From Thermocaproicibacter sp036741535 (lineage in GTDB: Bacteria > Bacillota > Clostridia > Oscillospirales > Acutalibacteraceae), in assembly GCA_036741535.1 (NCBI GenBank), contig DAINSB010000050.1:1-13996 (forward strand): a stretch of 13,996 bases of DNA, in the 5' to 3' direction. Below are positions 1-7,516 of this stretch, in pieces. The notes below the pieces were generated by a model that was not told where the DNA came from, searched no databases, and was given only the letters and a program-made list of their open reading frames with translations. Made by a program: the position numbers and the translations under genes. The stretch's first letter is position 1; the number at the start of each line of letters is the position of its first letter.

Positions 1-1
1 G

Positions 2-1174
2 GAATACGGCATCGCGGCGCACTGGAAATACAAGCTCGGCATGTCCTCCGGCAAGGAGGATTCCTTCGAGAAGCGCCTTTCCTGGATCCGCCAGATGCTC
101 GACAACGAAAAGGACAACGAAGACGCCACGGACATCGTGCGCACCATCAAATCCGATCTCGTGCCGGAAGAGGTGTTCGTCTTCACGCCGCGTGGGGACG
201 TGATTAACCTGCCGGCGGGGGCCACGGTCATCGACTTCGCCTACGCCATCCACAGCGCCGTCGGCAACCGCATGACCGGCGCGAAGGTCGACAAGCGCAT
301 CGTGCCGCTCGACTACCGCGTCAAGACCGGCGAGATCGTGGAGATCCTGACTTCCAAGGAAGCGCGCGGGCCGAGCCGCGACTGGCTCAAGATCGTGAAG
401 ACGAGCGAGGCGCGCAACAAGATCCGCTCCTGGTTCAAGCATGAAAAGCGCGGCGAGAACATCGCGGAGGGCAGGCTGGAGGTCGAACGGGAGCTCAGGC
501 GCAGCAATATCGCCATGGAAGGCGCCGAGCTCGACGCCCTGCTCCAGAAGATCGGCCAGCGACAGAACTGCGCGACGGCCGAGGACGTGTACGCCGCCAT
601 CGGCTACGGCGGCATCCCGATCTGGAAGATCCTGCCGAAGGTCAAGGAGGTGTGGCAGAAGGAACACGCCGCGCCCGCACCTCCGCCTCCCGCGCAGGAA
701 AAGCCGCAGGCCGCGCGCAAAAGCTCGGCGGGCGTCATCGTGGACGGCATGGACAACTGCCTCATCAAATTCTCCCGCTGCTGCAACCCGCTGCCGGGCG
801 ACGACATCATCGGCTTTATCACGCGCGGGTTCGGCGTGTCCATCCACAAGCGGAACTGCACGAACGTTCCGCAGGACATCAGCAAGGCGGCCGAGCCGGA
901 ACGCTGGGTCCGGGTCCACTGGGCTGGCCAGGTGCAGGAGGAGTTCAAGACGACGCTCGAGATCGTCGCGGCGGACCGCTCCGGCCTGCTTGCCGACATC
1001 ACCCAGCAGTTGTTCAACCTGCACCTGTTCATCCACTCGCTCAATTCGAGGGAGACGAAGGACGGCTGCGCGGTCATCACCGCGACGATCTCCGTGGGCG
1101 GTGTCGAGCAGCTCGAGAACATCATCGCGCGGCTTTCCAATATTTCCGGCACACTGTCCGTGCGCCGTGCCTAG
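2..1174 (+). CDS. rel: (p)ppGpp synthetase/hydrolase Rel, C-terminal part (5' truncated by window edge)
   Basis: This is the C-terminal 390 residues of a long RelA/SpoT protein, which makes and degrades the stringent-response alarmone (p)ppGpp. The open frame is already running at base 2 and its first residues, EYGIAAHWKYK, are the conserved block at the end of the synthetase domain, so the hydrolase and most of the synthetase lie upstream. Next comes a TGS domain (visible residues about 55-117, EEVFVFTPRGDVINLPAGAT), a helical region, a Pro/Ala-rich linker, the conserved-cysteine zinc-finger domain (CCNPLPGDD, then HKRNC) and a C-terminal ACT domain (about residues 312-388). TGS and ACT parts sense the ribosome A site and regulate catalysis in this family. 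It ends with TAG, 78 bases before the next gene. An ATG at 41 is internal, not the true start. The TGS-helical-zinc finger-ACT order makes the family call secure. Confidence 0.97.
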   Translation, partial: EYGIAAHWKYKLGMSSGKEDSFEKRLSWIRQMLDNEKDNEDATDIVRTIKSDLVPEEVFVFTPRGDVINLPAGATVIDFAYAIHSAVGNRMTGAKVDKRIVPLDYRVKTGEIVEILTSKEARGPSRDWLKIVKTSEARNKIRSWFKHEKRGENIAEGRLEVERELRRSNIAMEGAELDALLQKIGQRQNCATAEDVYAAIGYGGIPIWKILPKVKEVWQKEHAAPAPPPPAQEKPQAARKSSAGVIVDGMDNCLIKFSRCCNPLPGDDIIGFITRGFGVSIHKRNCTNVPQDISKAAEPERWVRVHWAGQVQEEFKTTLEIVAADRSGLLADITQQLFNLHLFIHSLNSRETKDGCAVITATISVGGVEQLENIIARLSNISGTLSVRRA

Positions 1175-1252
1175 CGGCGTGTCGCCGCGCCCAAGCCCGG
1201 GCCGTTCTGCAAACTTGCACGATTTCTCGGCACCTGAAGGGAGGCCCTACAT

Positions 1253-1882
1253 TTGAAAATAGAGAAAATCGAGGGCGGACCGCTGCCCACGAACTGCTAT
1301 ATTCTGACGGACGACGCGACGGGCGTTTCCGCCGTGATCGACCCCGGCTTCGAGAGCCGCGAGCTGGACGACGCCGTCCGCGCCGCGGGCGACGTGCGGG
1401 CCATCCTGCTGACGCACGGCCACTTCGACCATATCTGCGGGGTCGGCAGGATCCGGGACCTGACGGGCGCGAAGATCTATATGATCGCCGACGAGATCCG
1501 GTTTATCCGGGACCCGTCCCTCAACCTTTCCGACATGCTCTTCGGCGGCGTGCTGAAGCCGTTCCGCGTGGACGTTGCGCTGAACGACAGGGAAAAGATC
1601 CAGGTCGGGAGCCTGACCGCCACCGTGCTGCTGACGCCGGGGCACACCTCGGGCGGCTGCTGCTTCCTCGTGGAGGACGCGATGTTTTCCGGCGACACCC
1701 TGATGCGGCTCAGCTGCGGCAGAACCGATTTCCAGACCGGAAACTTCACGCAGATGATCGGCTCCCTGCGGAGGCTGCGGGACCTCCCCGGGGATTACCG
1801 GGTCTTTCCGGGCCACGGGCCCGAGACGACGCTCGATTTCGAGCGCCGCAACAATCCCTATCTGGGGACCGATCCGGCATGA
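1253..1882 (+). CDS. MBL-fold metallo-hydrolase (glyoxalase II-like)
   Basis: A 209-residue metallo-beta-lactamase-fold hydrolase. The metal-binding set is complete: THGHFDH at residues 54-60 (His55, His57, Asp59, His60), His131 in TPGHTSGG, Asp148 in FSGDTL and His188 in FPGHGPET, as in glyoxalase II-like (hydroxyacylglutathione hydrolase-like) single-domain enzymes. The substrate cannot be told from sequence; a thioester or similar small molecule is usual for the family. The start is TTG at 1253, chosen because AAGGGAGG lies at 1237-1244, 8 bases upstream, and the residues that follow (KIEKIEGGPLPTNCYIL) match the typical family N-terminus. Its stop overlaps the hemZ start as ATGA, implying translational coupling. 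The order rel, MBL hydrolase, hemZ is familiar in Clostridia. It acts in the cytoplasm; no signal peptide is seen. Confidence 0.93.
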   Translation: MKIEKIEGGPLPTNCYILTDDATGVSAVIDPGFESRELDDAVRAAGDVRAILLTHGHFDHICGVGRIRDLTGAKIYMIADEIRFIRDPSLNLSDMLFGGVLKPFRVDVALNDREKIQVGSLTATVLLTPGHTSGGCCFLVEDAMFSGDTLMRLSCGRTDFQTGNFTQMIGSLRRLRDLPGDYRVFPGHGPETTLDFERRNNPYLGTDPA

Positions 1883-3372
1883 CACTCGTGGTCGACGGCC
1901 ATCCGTTTCATTACGAAATGGAAAACCTGTGCCGTCTTTTCTGCCCGCGCGGCAAAATCAGCGTGGTTCCGGAGCCGAACGGCGACCGCGTGCAGGCTTA
2001 CACCGGCCTGCGCGACGGGCCGGACGGACGCCGGGTGACGGTCCGACTCTCCGTCGAGGGCAAAGAGCGCACGGCCGAAGAGATTCTCCCGGCCGGAACG
2101 GACGACAGGGAGGCGGAGCGCCGCATGGCGGTCCTGCTCTGGAAGCTGTTCTCCGACCGGCTGGGCTGCCGGCCGGCGTGGGGCATCCTCACGGGCGTGC
2201 GGCCCATCAAGCTGCTGGGCAGGCTGGCCGAAGAGAGGGGAGAAGAAGGGGCGGCCTCTTTCTTCGAGAACGGCCTACTGGTGTCCCATCAGAAGACGGA
2301 GCTCGCGCTCGCCACGCTCCGGAACCAGAAGCGGCTTCTGGAGGGCTTCGATCCGGCGTCGTTCAGCCTTTATATCGCCATCCCGTTCTGTCCGACCCGG
2401 TGCGCCTACTGCTCCTTCGTCTCCTCTTCCGTCGAAAAATCGTTCCGCCTCGTCCCCCGCTATGTGGAGCTCCTGCTCGACGAGATCCGCCGGACGGGGG
2501 AGATCGCCGCGGACCTTTCCCTGCGCCCCGTCTCCGTCTATTTCGGCGGCGGCACGCCGACGGTCCTCAGCGCGGAGCAGCTCGGAGCCCTGATCGCCGC
2601 GGTGCGGGAGAGCTTCGACCTCTCCGCCTGCCGGGAATTCACGGTCGAGGCCGGCCGGCCCGACACCGTCACGCTGGAAAAACTGGACGCGATGAAAGCG
2701 GGGGGCGTGACCCGCATCAGCATCAACCCGCAGACGTTCAACGACGAGGTCCTGCGGGAGATCGGCCGCCGGCATACGGCGGCGCAGGCGCTCGAAGCAT
2801 TCGCCCTCGCGCGCGGCCGCGGCTTTTCCAACATCAACATGGACCTGATCGCCGGCCTGCCGAAGGACGACCTCGAAAGTTTCCGGCGCACGCTCCGGCA
2901 GGCGCTCTCCCTGTCGCCGGAGAGCGTCACGGTCCATACGCTCGCGCTCAAGCGCGCCGCGAGGCTTACGCAGGAGGACGGCGTCCCGCGCGGCGGCGGC
3001 GAAACGGCCGGCCGGATGATCGAATGCGCCGACGAAGAGCTCTTGCGGGCCGGCTACCGCCCGTACTATCTGTACCGCCAGAGCAGGATGGTCGGCAACC
3101 AGGAAAACACGGGCTGGGCGAAGCCGGGCTTCGAGTGCCTGTACAACGTCGTGATCATGGAGGAATGCCAGACGATTCTCGCCTGCGGCGCCGGGGCCGT
3201 CACCAAGCTGCGGGACCCCGCTTCGGAGCGTATCGAGAGGATATTCAACTTTAAATACCCCTATGAATATATTGACAGATACGAGGAAATGATGGTAAGG
3301 AAAGACCGGGTGAAAAAATTTTATGGAGAATGTCAGGACCGCCTTTGTCACATACCGGAACAGCGTACGTGA
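1879..3372 (+). CDS. hemZ: Radical SAM coproporphyrinogen dehydrogenase-like protein HemZ
   Basis: A 497-residue radical SAM protein of the HemZ branch of the HemN/HemW group, close to the roughly 500 residues of B. subtilis HemZ. The 4Fe-4S/SAM motif CPTRCAYC gives Cys171, Cys175 and Cys178, and the SAM-binding glycine motif YFGGGTPT is at 221-228. Downstream blocks INMDLIAGLPKD, TVHTLALKR and YNVVIMEECQTILACGAGAVTK are characteristic of HemZ, as is the N-terminal extension before the radical SAM core. The family is annotated as oxygen-independent coproporphyrinogen III oxidase, but many anaerobes carry it without an evident heme pathway, so the true substrate here is uncertain. The ATG at 1879 overlaps the upstream stop (ATGA). 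The 3' end overlaps the next gene by 50 bases, and its last 16 or so residues (KFYGECQ...) look like a non-conserved tail. Confidence 0.94.
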   Translation: MTLVVDGHPFHYEMENLCRLFCPRGKISVVPEPNGDRVQAYTGLRDGPDGRRVTVRLSVEGKERTAEEILPAGTDDREAERRMAVLLWKLFSDRLGCRPAWGILTGVRPIKLLGRLAEERGEEGAASFFENGLLVSHQKTELALATLRNQKRLLEGFDPASFSLYIAIPFCPTRCAYCSFVSSSVEKSFRLVPRYVELLLDEIRRTGEIAADLSLRPVSVYFGGGTPTVLSAEQLGALIAAVRESFDLSACREFTVEAGRPDTVTLEKLDAMKAGGVTRISINPQTFNDEVLREIGRRHTAAQALEAFALARGRGFSNINMDLIAGLPKDDLESFRRTLRQALSLSPESVTVHTLALKRAARLTQEDGVPRGGGETAGRMIECADEELLRAGYRPYYLYRQSRMVGNQENTGWAKPGFECLYNVVIMEECQTILACGAGAVTKLRDPASERIERIFNFKYPYEYIDRYEEMMVRKDRVKKFYGECQDRLCHIPEQRT

Positions 3373-4279
3373 CATCAACCGGGCCGCGCGGGAGGACCCG
3401 GCGGCGTTTGTGGCAGAGACGGAAGCCGCCTATCAGAGGAGCCTCGACGTGATCGCGCGTCGCATCGCGTCGCAGGACCCCATGTGCAAGCTGGTCATGA
3501 TCGCGGGCCCCTCCAGCAGCGGCAAGACGACCACGTCCCACCGGCTCCTCGCGTCTTTGCAGAAATTCGGGGTAGAATCGGTCATCATTTCGCTCGACAA
3601 TTTCTATTTCGACGAACAGAACGCCCCGCTTCTGCCGGACGGCACGCGGGATTACGAGAGCCTTGCGGCGATAGACCTCGACGACATCCGCCGCTGTCTG
3701 CTGGGCCTGGTGCGGAACAACCGATGCGATATGCCGCTGTTCGATTTTGAAAAGCACAGACCCTGCCCGGACCGGCGCAGAGTGGAGCTGCACGGGCGGG
3801 AGGTCGCGGTCGTGGAGGGCATCCACGCGCTGAACCCGGCGCTCACGAGCCATCTTCCGAAGCTGCGCGCGCACCGCATCTACATCAGCGTCAAGCAGGG
3901 CGTCGAGGACGAGGGCCGGCAGATCTTCGGGCCGAACGACATCCGCCTCATTCGGCGCCTGGTGCGGGACCGCAATTTCCGCGGTACCGGCCCGGAGCAG
4001 ACGCTGCGGATGTGGGGCAACGTGATGAACGGGGAGCGCAGATATATCAAGCCGTTCCGCCCTTTTGCGGATTCCACCATCAATTCCTTCCACGCCTATG
4101 AACTCTGTGTGCTGAAGCGGCAGGCTCTGGAACTGCTACATACCGTTCCGGAGCAAAGCGTGGATTTCGCCTGCGCGCAGAAGCTCATGCAGGGGCTCGG
4201 GCGCGTGGAATCCATCGACCCGGGCCTCGTGCCGGGGAATTCCATCATCCGCGAATTTATCGGCGGCGGGACGGTTTGA
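3323..4279 (+). CDS. P-loop nucleoside kinase, uridine kinase-like
   Basis: A 318-residue kinase of the phosphoribulokinase/uridine kinase type. The Walker A motif GPSSSGKTT is at residues 62-70, followed by a DNFYF block (SLDNFYFDEQN) and a VVEGIHALNP strand typical of uridine kinase-like enzymes, then IRLIRRLVRDRNFRGT. These residues fit ATP-dependent phosphorylation of a nucleoside or related small molecule, but the substrate is inferred. In Clostridia the close relatives are often about 550 residues with an N-terminal TGS/threonyl-tRNA synthetase-like region. Here only about 60 residues precede the P-loop, so this is a short form containing only the kinase part. The ATG at 3323 lies inside the end of hemZ and has no strong ribosome-binding site (AAGGAAAG at 3297-3304 is 18 bases away), suggesting translation coupled to hemZ. 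A later GTG start at 3410 is possible. Confidence 0.88.
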   Translation: MENVRTAFVTYRNSVRDINRAAREDPAAFVAETEAAYQRSLDVIARRIASQDPMCKLVMIAGPSSSGKTTTSHRLLASLQKFGVESVIISLDNFYFDEQNAPLLPDGTRDYESLAAIDLDDIRRCLLGLVRNNRCDMPLFDFEKHRPCPDRRRVELHGREVAVVEGIHALNPALTSHLPKLRAHRIYISVKQGVEDEGRQIFGPNDIRLIRRLVRDRNFRGTGPEQTLRMWGNVMNGERRYIKPFRPFADSTINSFHAYELCVLKRQALELLHTVPEQSVDFACAQKLMQGLGRVESIDPGLVPGNSIIREFIGGGTV

Positions 4280-4280
4280 C

Positions 4281-4310
4281 TTGCATTTCGGCCGATTTTC
4301 GTGGTATAAT
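4281..4310 (+). promoter_or_regulatory. Sigma-A-type promoter with extended -10 for the zinc-ribbon gene
   Basis: A -35 TTGCAT at 4281-4286 and a perfect -10 TATAAT at 4305-4310 are separated by 18 bases, with TG at 4302-4303 giving an extended -10. It begins right after the kinase stop codon and lies about 30 bases before the downstream ATG. Confidence 0.8.
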
Positions 4311-4340
4311 AAGCCAACACGGGCAAAGGAGTGTGCTGTT

Positions 4341-4703
4341 ATGGGACTGTTGGACGATGTGATTGTCAACGCAAAATCAGCAGCCAATATCGTCGGAAAA
4401 AAAGCGACGCAGCTTGTCGATATTTCAAAGCTCAGAATCAGCGCGGCGGACCTGAACAACGAGATCTCGCAGCGGTTCGAGTCCATGGGGCGCGCGGTCT
4501 ACGAGGCGAAAAAAACGGAGAACGACCCTTCCGACCTGATCGCCGAAAGCGTCGCGGCGATCGACGAGCTGTATGAGCAGCTCGACGCCGTCAACGCGCA
4601 GATGGCTTCCGCGCGCGAAAAATCCGTCTGCAAGGTCTGCGGCCAGGAAAACCCGCAGGGCTCCGTCTTTTGCTGCAAGTGCGGGCACAAATTAGAGGAT
4701 TAG
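4341..4703 (+). CDS. Small helical protein with C-terminal zinc ribbon, function unknown
   Basis: A 120-residue protein with an amphipathic helical, probably coiled-coil N-terminal part (residues 1-95; MGLLDDVIVNAKSAANIVGKKATQLVDISKL at the start) and a C-terminal zinc ribbon, CKVCG at 97-101 and CCKCGHKLED at 111-120, giving a CxxC...CxxC ligand set. Such proteins are common in Clostridia and have no assigned biochemical role. The ATG at 4341 was chosen over an upstream in-frame ATG at 4281 because AAAGGAG lies at 4325-4331, 9 bases before it, and because 4281 sits inside the promoter. It is transcribed from its own strong promoter and is not obviously part of the upstream operon. The last codons (LED plus TAG) overlap the first unit of a TTAG-type repeat. 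Confidence 0.88.
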   Translation: MGLLDDVIVNAKSAANIVGKKATQLVDISKLRISAADLNNEISQRFESMGRAVYEAKKTENDPSDLIAESVAAIDELYEQLDAVNAQMASAREKSVCKVCGQENPQGSVFCCKCGHKLED

Positions 4704-4797
4704 AGATTAGCAGGTTATGAGGATTAGGCCCGGTCAGTGGCTTGCAAATCGCTTTGGCCCTTTCTAACCTCTAACATCTAAGTCCACTAAATCTCTG
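4691..4797. repeat. Degenerate TTAG-type short repeats, inverted array
   Basis: On the + strand, 4691-4728 is a run of 6-9 base units of the form ATTAGAGG, ATTAGAG, ATTAGCAGG, TTATGAGG, ATTAGG. After a 34-base spacer, 4763-4797 contains the opposite orientation (TCTAACC, TCTAACA, TCTAAG, ACTAAATCTCTG), so the two halves could form an imperfect long hairpin. A related copy in a single orientation is at 9375-9411. The first units overlap the end of the zinc-ribbon gene. The origin is unknown. Confidence 0.6.
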
Positions 4798-4798
4798 A

Positions 4799-4832
4799 AA
4801 AGGGAGGGGGATTTTCCTCTCCCCTTTGTTTT
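4799..4832 (+). terminator. Rho-independent terminator after the zinc-ribbon gene
   Basis: A 12-base-pair stem of 4799-4810 (AAAGGGAGGGGG) with 4816-4827 (CCTCTCCCCTTT), with one A-C mismatch and two G-U pairs, has loop ATTTT and is followed by GTTTT. It separates the zinc-ribbon gene from the flippase cluster. Confidence 0.75.
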
Positions 4833-4859
4833 GACATGATTTTTTGATTGGAATAAAAC
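4831..4859 (+). promoter_or_regulatory. Probable sigma-A promoter for the flippase gene
   Basis: A perfect -35 TTGACA at 4831-4836 and TAAAAC at 4854-4859 (4 of 6 matches to the -10 consensus) are separated by 17 bases. Initiation near 4866 would lie after the ATG at 4863 and before the ATG at 4941, supporting the latter as the flippase start. Confidence 0.5.
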
Positions 4860-4940
4860 GGAATGAGAGTTACATATTTTAGGGAAGAGCGGCCGCTTTC
4901 TTCTGCCGCCCAATCGTCTGCCGGGAACAGGAGTGCTGCG

Positions 4941-6704
4941 ATGGAACGGAAGAGTGGGGCCGTACGGATGCGCCGCCAGAGTTTTCTGCACGGCGCCCTG
5001 ATTCTGGTCATGGCGATCGCCATTGAAAAAGTGATCGGCGCGCTGTTCAAAATACCGCTCGCCTGGGTGCTGACGGCCATCGGCAACGGCTACTTCGGCG
5101 CCGCGTATTCCCTGTACGCCCCTTTGTTCAGCCTGGCGACGGCCGGCTTCCCCATCGCGATCTCGAGGCTCGTGTCCGAGAACAACACCCGCGGGCGTTA
5201 CCGCGACATCCGGCAGATCCACAGCGCGTCGGTCCGCATCTTCCTGGTCCTCGGCGTCGTGTCCTTCTCCGTCATGCTGCTGTTTGCGGGGCCTTATGTC
5301 AACTATGCCCAGGCGTGGAACGCACTGCCGGCCATCTACGTGCTGTCGCCCGCGGTTTTCTTCGCGAGCATGATGTCCATTTACCGCGGGTACTACGAGG
5401 GCCTGCGGAACATGTACCCCACGGCGATCTCGGAAGTCATCGAGGCGCTGAGCAAACTGGTCTTCGGCCTGACGGCGGCGTATCTGGTCGTTCGGTTCGG
5501 CCTTGCGGAATACGCCGCGCACGGCACCGTCTACGGCGTCGCCATGAAGAGCGAGGCCTATGCGCGCATCGCCACGCTGCCCTACGCGGCGGCGGGCGCC
5601 ATCTTCGGCGTCACGCTCGGCGGCCTGTTCGGCTTTCTGTTCCTGTGGGCCTACCACAAGAGAAACGGCGACGGGATCACCCCGCAGATGCTGTATGATT
5701 CCCCGCGTCCCCTGCCGATGAAGCTGACCGTCTCGAGGCTCGTCAGGACCGCGATCCCGGTGGCGCTCGGGTCCCTCGCGGTCAACCTCTCCACGCTGGT
5801 CGACAGCACCTTCCTGCAGAAGCGGATCGCCGACATCATGGCGGCGTCGCCCCAGGTGCTGGAAAATATGTACCGGGGCCTTCTGCAGAACGAAGTGTTC
5901 TCAACGGCCGGCGGCGTCCCCACGGCCCTTTACGGCTGCTTTACCAACGCGAACACCCTGTTCATGTTCGTCCCGGCGCTGACGCAGGCGTTCGGCGTCA
6001 GCGCGCTGCCGAGCGTGACGGAGGCGTGGACCGGGGGGGACCCCCGCAAGCTCAGGCGCAGCATCGAATCCGTGCTGCGCATCGTGACGCTGATCACCAT
6101 CCCCTGCGGCCTCGGCATGTCCGTCCTTTCCACGCCGATCGCGGAGCTGGTCTATTTCAGGGCGGAAAACTCGCCGCAGATCATCGGGAAGATCCTCGCC
6201 ATCCTGGGTCTCGCGTCCATCTTCGCCGCGACCAGCACGCCCGTCAACAGCATGCTGCAGGCCGTCGGGCGTGTGGACCTGCCCGTCAAGTTCATGGTCG
6301 TCGGCCTCACGATCAAGGTCGTGCTGAACTACACCCTCGTGGGGATTCCGGAGATCAACGTGCAGGGCGCGGGGACCGGCACGCTGGTCTGCTACATCGT
6401 CATCATGTTCCTGGCGCTCCACAGCCTGAAAAAGGCGGCGCGGGTCCGCATCCGCTATTCCGCCATCTTTTTGAAGCCGGTGCTGGCTTCGGCCGTCAGC
6501 GTCGGCGCCGCCTGGCTGATCCGGCGCGGGGCGGCCCGCGTCGTCCCCGGCAAGCTCGCGACCTGCGTCGCCATCCTGGCGGCGGCCGTTTTCTATGTTT
6601 TCTGTATTTTATGGTCCCGTGCATTAAATCGCCACGATGTGGAAATGCTGCCAAAGGGACAAAAAATTGCGAAAATACTTGAAAAATATAATTGGATAAG
6701 GTAA
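4941..6704 (+). CDS. Polytopic lipid/polysaccharide flippase, YabM/SpoVB-like (MOP superfamily)
   Basis: A 587-residue multi-pass membrane protein of the MOP/polysaccharide biosynthesis family. Hydrophobic segments run throughout, starting at residues about 16-60 (GALILVMAIAIEKVIGALFKIPLAWVL, typical of SpoVB-like proteins), with conserved-looking GFPIAISRLVSE, YRGYYEGLRNMYPTAISEVIEA and a C-terminal GTGTLVCYIVIMFLALHSLKKA. Family members such as MurJ, SpoVB and YabM move lipid-linked cell-wall or polysaccharide precursors across the membrane; the exact cargo is not readable here. The ATG at 4941 has AGGAG at 4929-4933, 7 bases upstream; an upstream in-frame ATG at 4863 lacks such a site and probably lies before the transcription start. 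Its place before HU, rqcP, yabP, yabQ and divIC matches B. subtilis yabM. The yabN/mazG gene that sits between in B. subtilis is absent. Confidence 0.92.
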   Translation: MERKSGAVRMRRQSFLHGALILVMAIAIEKVIGALFKIPLAWVLTAIGNGYFGAAYSLYAPLFSLATAGFPIAISRLVSENNTRGRYRDIRQIHSASVRIFLVLGVVSFSVMLLFAGPYVNYAQAWNALPAIYVLSPAVFFASMMSIYRGYYEGLRNMYPTAISEVIEALSKLVFGLTAAYLVVRFGLAEYAAHGTVYGVAMKSEAYARIATLPYAAAGAIFGVTLGGLFGFLFLWAYHKRNGDGITPQMLYDSPRPLPMKLTVSRLVRTAIPVALGSLAVNLSTLVDSTFLQKRIADIMAASPQVLENMYRGLLQNEVFSTAGGVPTALYGCFTNANTLFMFVPALTQAFGVSALPSVTEAWTGGDPRKLRRSIESVLRIVTLITIPCGLGMSVLSTPIAELVYFRAENSPQIIGKILAILGLASIFAATSTPVNSMLQAVGRVDLPVKFMVVGLTIKVVLNYTLVGIPEINVQGAGTGTLVCYIVIMFLALHSLKKAARVRIRYSAIFLKPVLASAVSVGAAWLIRRGAARVVPGKLATCVAILAAAVFYVFCILWSRALNRHDVEMLPKGQKIAKILEKYNWIR

Positions 6705-6707
6705 AAT
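6679..6707 (+). promoter_or_regulatory. Strong sigma-A-type promoter for the HU gene
   Basis: TTGAAA at 6679-6684 and TAAAAT at 6702-6707, separated by 17 bases, each match consensus at 5 of 6 positions in an AT-rich stretch. It overlaps the last codons of the flippase gene and would give a leader of about 210 bases before the HU start. Confidence 0.75.
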
Positions 6708-6736
6708 AATCCTGACTTACAGATTGACGGAAGCAT

Positions 6737-6845
6737 GGGGGGCGCGGGTTTTCAGGATTGCCCCCCGACCCGCGGACAGACGCACCGAAGGATCCGCAAC
6801 ATTCGGCGGGATGCCGGATCGCCTGCGGCGGATTCCGGTCCGCCG
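6737..6845 (+). promoter_or_regulatory. Structured HU leader: candidate pseudoknot plus hairpin
   Basis: GGGGGGC (6737-6743) pairs perfectly with GCCCCCC (6760-6766). The adjoining GCGGG (6744-6748), inside that loop, can pair with CCCGC (6769-6773), an H-type pseudoknot arrangement. Further on, CGGCGGA (6826-6832) and TCCGCCG (6839-6845) form a perfect 7-base-pair hairpin. The 221-base gap between the flippase stop and HU holds no credible gene. Confidence 0.4.
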
Positions 6846-6925
6846 GCCGATGCGCGCCGGGTTGTCGGCAGATCAAAATTCTCAGCGTTTCGCTGTTGAA
6901 TAATAAAAAAACGGAGGCCAAAATT

Positions 6926-7201
6926 ATGAATAAAACCGAGTTGATTGCTGCTGTTGCCGAAAAGACCGGTCTGTCCAAAAAAGACGCTGACAATGCGGTG
7001 AACGTTCTGCTGAATACGATTGTCGAATCGGTCGCAAAAGACGAGAAAGTTCAGATCGTCGGATTCGGGACCTTTGAGCTTCACAGCCGCAGTGAACGCC
7101 AGGGCCGCGATCCGCGGACCAATACCCCCATCACCATTCCCGCTTCCAAAGTCCCGGCTTTCAAAGCAGGCAAGGCGTTTAAGGATGCGACGGCGGGCTG
7201 A
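6926..7201 (+). CDS. hup: HU-family DNA-binding protein
   Basis: A 91-residue histone-like HU protein, the normal family length. The N-terminal helices (MNKTELIAAVAEKTGLSKKDADNAVNVLL) lead to the dimer core, then GFGTFELHSRSERQGRDPRTN (residues about 49-70), the DNA-binding arm with the typical RxGRxPxT-like pattern, and the C-terminal VPAFKAGKAFKDATAG. It is a dimeric nucleoid protein that bends DNA without strong sequence preference. The ATG at 6926 has GGAGG at 6913-6917, 8 bases upstream. The frame is open further upstream, but that stretch has no HU homology and is leader. Own promoter at 6679-6707. The gene is followed 26 bases later by rqcP, so the two are probably co-transcribed. Codon choice is less G+C-biased at its start than in its neighbours, as expected for a highly expressed gene. 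Confidence 0.97.
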   Translation: MNKTELIAAVAEKTGLSKKDADNAVNVLLNTIVESVAKDEKVQIVGFGTFELHSRSERQGRDPRTNTPITIPASKVPAFKAGKAFKDATAG

Positions 7202-7227
7202 CTGACCCGCAACGGAGAAATGGCGGA

Positions 7228-7488
7228 ATGAGACTGGACAAATACCTCAAACTCTCCCGGCTGATCAAGCGCCGCACCGTGGCGAACGAGGCGTGCGACG
7301 CGGGCCGGGTGAGGGTCAACGGCAAAGTCGCCCGGGCTTCCTGCGATGTGAAACCGGGGGATGTTGTCGACGTGGGCCTCGGGGCGCGCAGCCTGCGCGT
7401 CAGGGTGATGGCCGTCAGCGACTATGCGAACAAGGAAGAGGCGCCGACTCTGTATCAAATTCTTTCCGAGGGGTCGGACGACCGTTAG
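7228..7488 (+). CDS. rqcP: S4-domain ribosome-rescue factor RqcP (YabO)
   Basis: An 86-residue protein consisting essentially of one S4 RNA-binding domain (RLDKYLKLSRLIKRRTVANEACDAGRVRVNGKVARAS, residues 2-38), followed by PGDVVDV and a short acidic tail. It corresponds to B. subtilis YabO/RqcP, which works with RqcH on stalled 50S subunits to add C-terminal alanine tails that mark nascent chains for degradation. The family role is established; its operation here is inferred from similarity and gene order. The ATG at 7228 has weak upstream purine sites (GGAG at 7213-7216 or GGCGG at 7222-7226). It follows HU by 26 bases and precedes yabP, as in B. subtilis where yabO precedes yabP. A terminator begins 12 bases after its stop. 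Confidence 0.93.
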   Translation: MRLDKYLKLSRLIKRRTVANEACDAGRVRVNGKVARASCDVKPGDVVDVGLGARSLRVRVMAVSDYANKEEAPTLYQILSEGSDDR

Positions 7489-7516
7489 TATATGTTTTCA
7501 CCCTCCCGCATACAAA
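7488..7516 (+). promoter_or_regulatory. Candidate sigma-E (mother-cell) promoter for yabP
   Basis: CATACAAA at 7509-7516 matches the sigma-E -10 consensus (CATACAnT) at all but the last base. GTATATG at 7488-7494 retains the ATAT core of the -35 (KMATATT), and the spacer is 14 bases, the usual sigma-E distance. Initiation is predicted around 7522-7525, about 28 bases before the TTG start of yabP. Sigma-E control of yabP/yabQ in B. subtilis fits this. Confidence 0.65.

Noticed and set aside
652..1878. Open frame upstream of and continuous with hemZ
   Set aside because: It overlaps rel and the MBL hydrolase in another frame and its translation is Arg/Ala/Gly-rich without family motifs. HemZ proper begins at 1879.
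4276..4310. TTGACT as the -35 for the zinc-ribbon promoter
   Set aside because: It would leave a 23-base spacer to TATAAT. TTGCAT at 4281 gives 18 bases plus an extended -10.
4691..4797. CRISPR array
   Set aside because: The units are too short and degenerate, with no regular spacers and no cas genes nearby.
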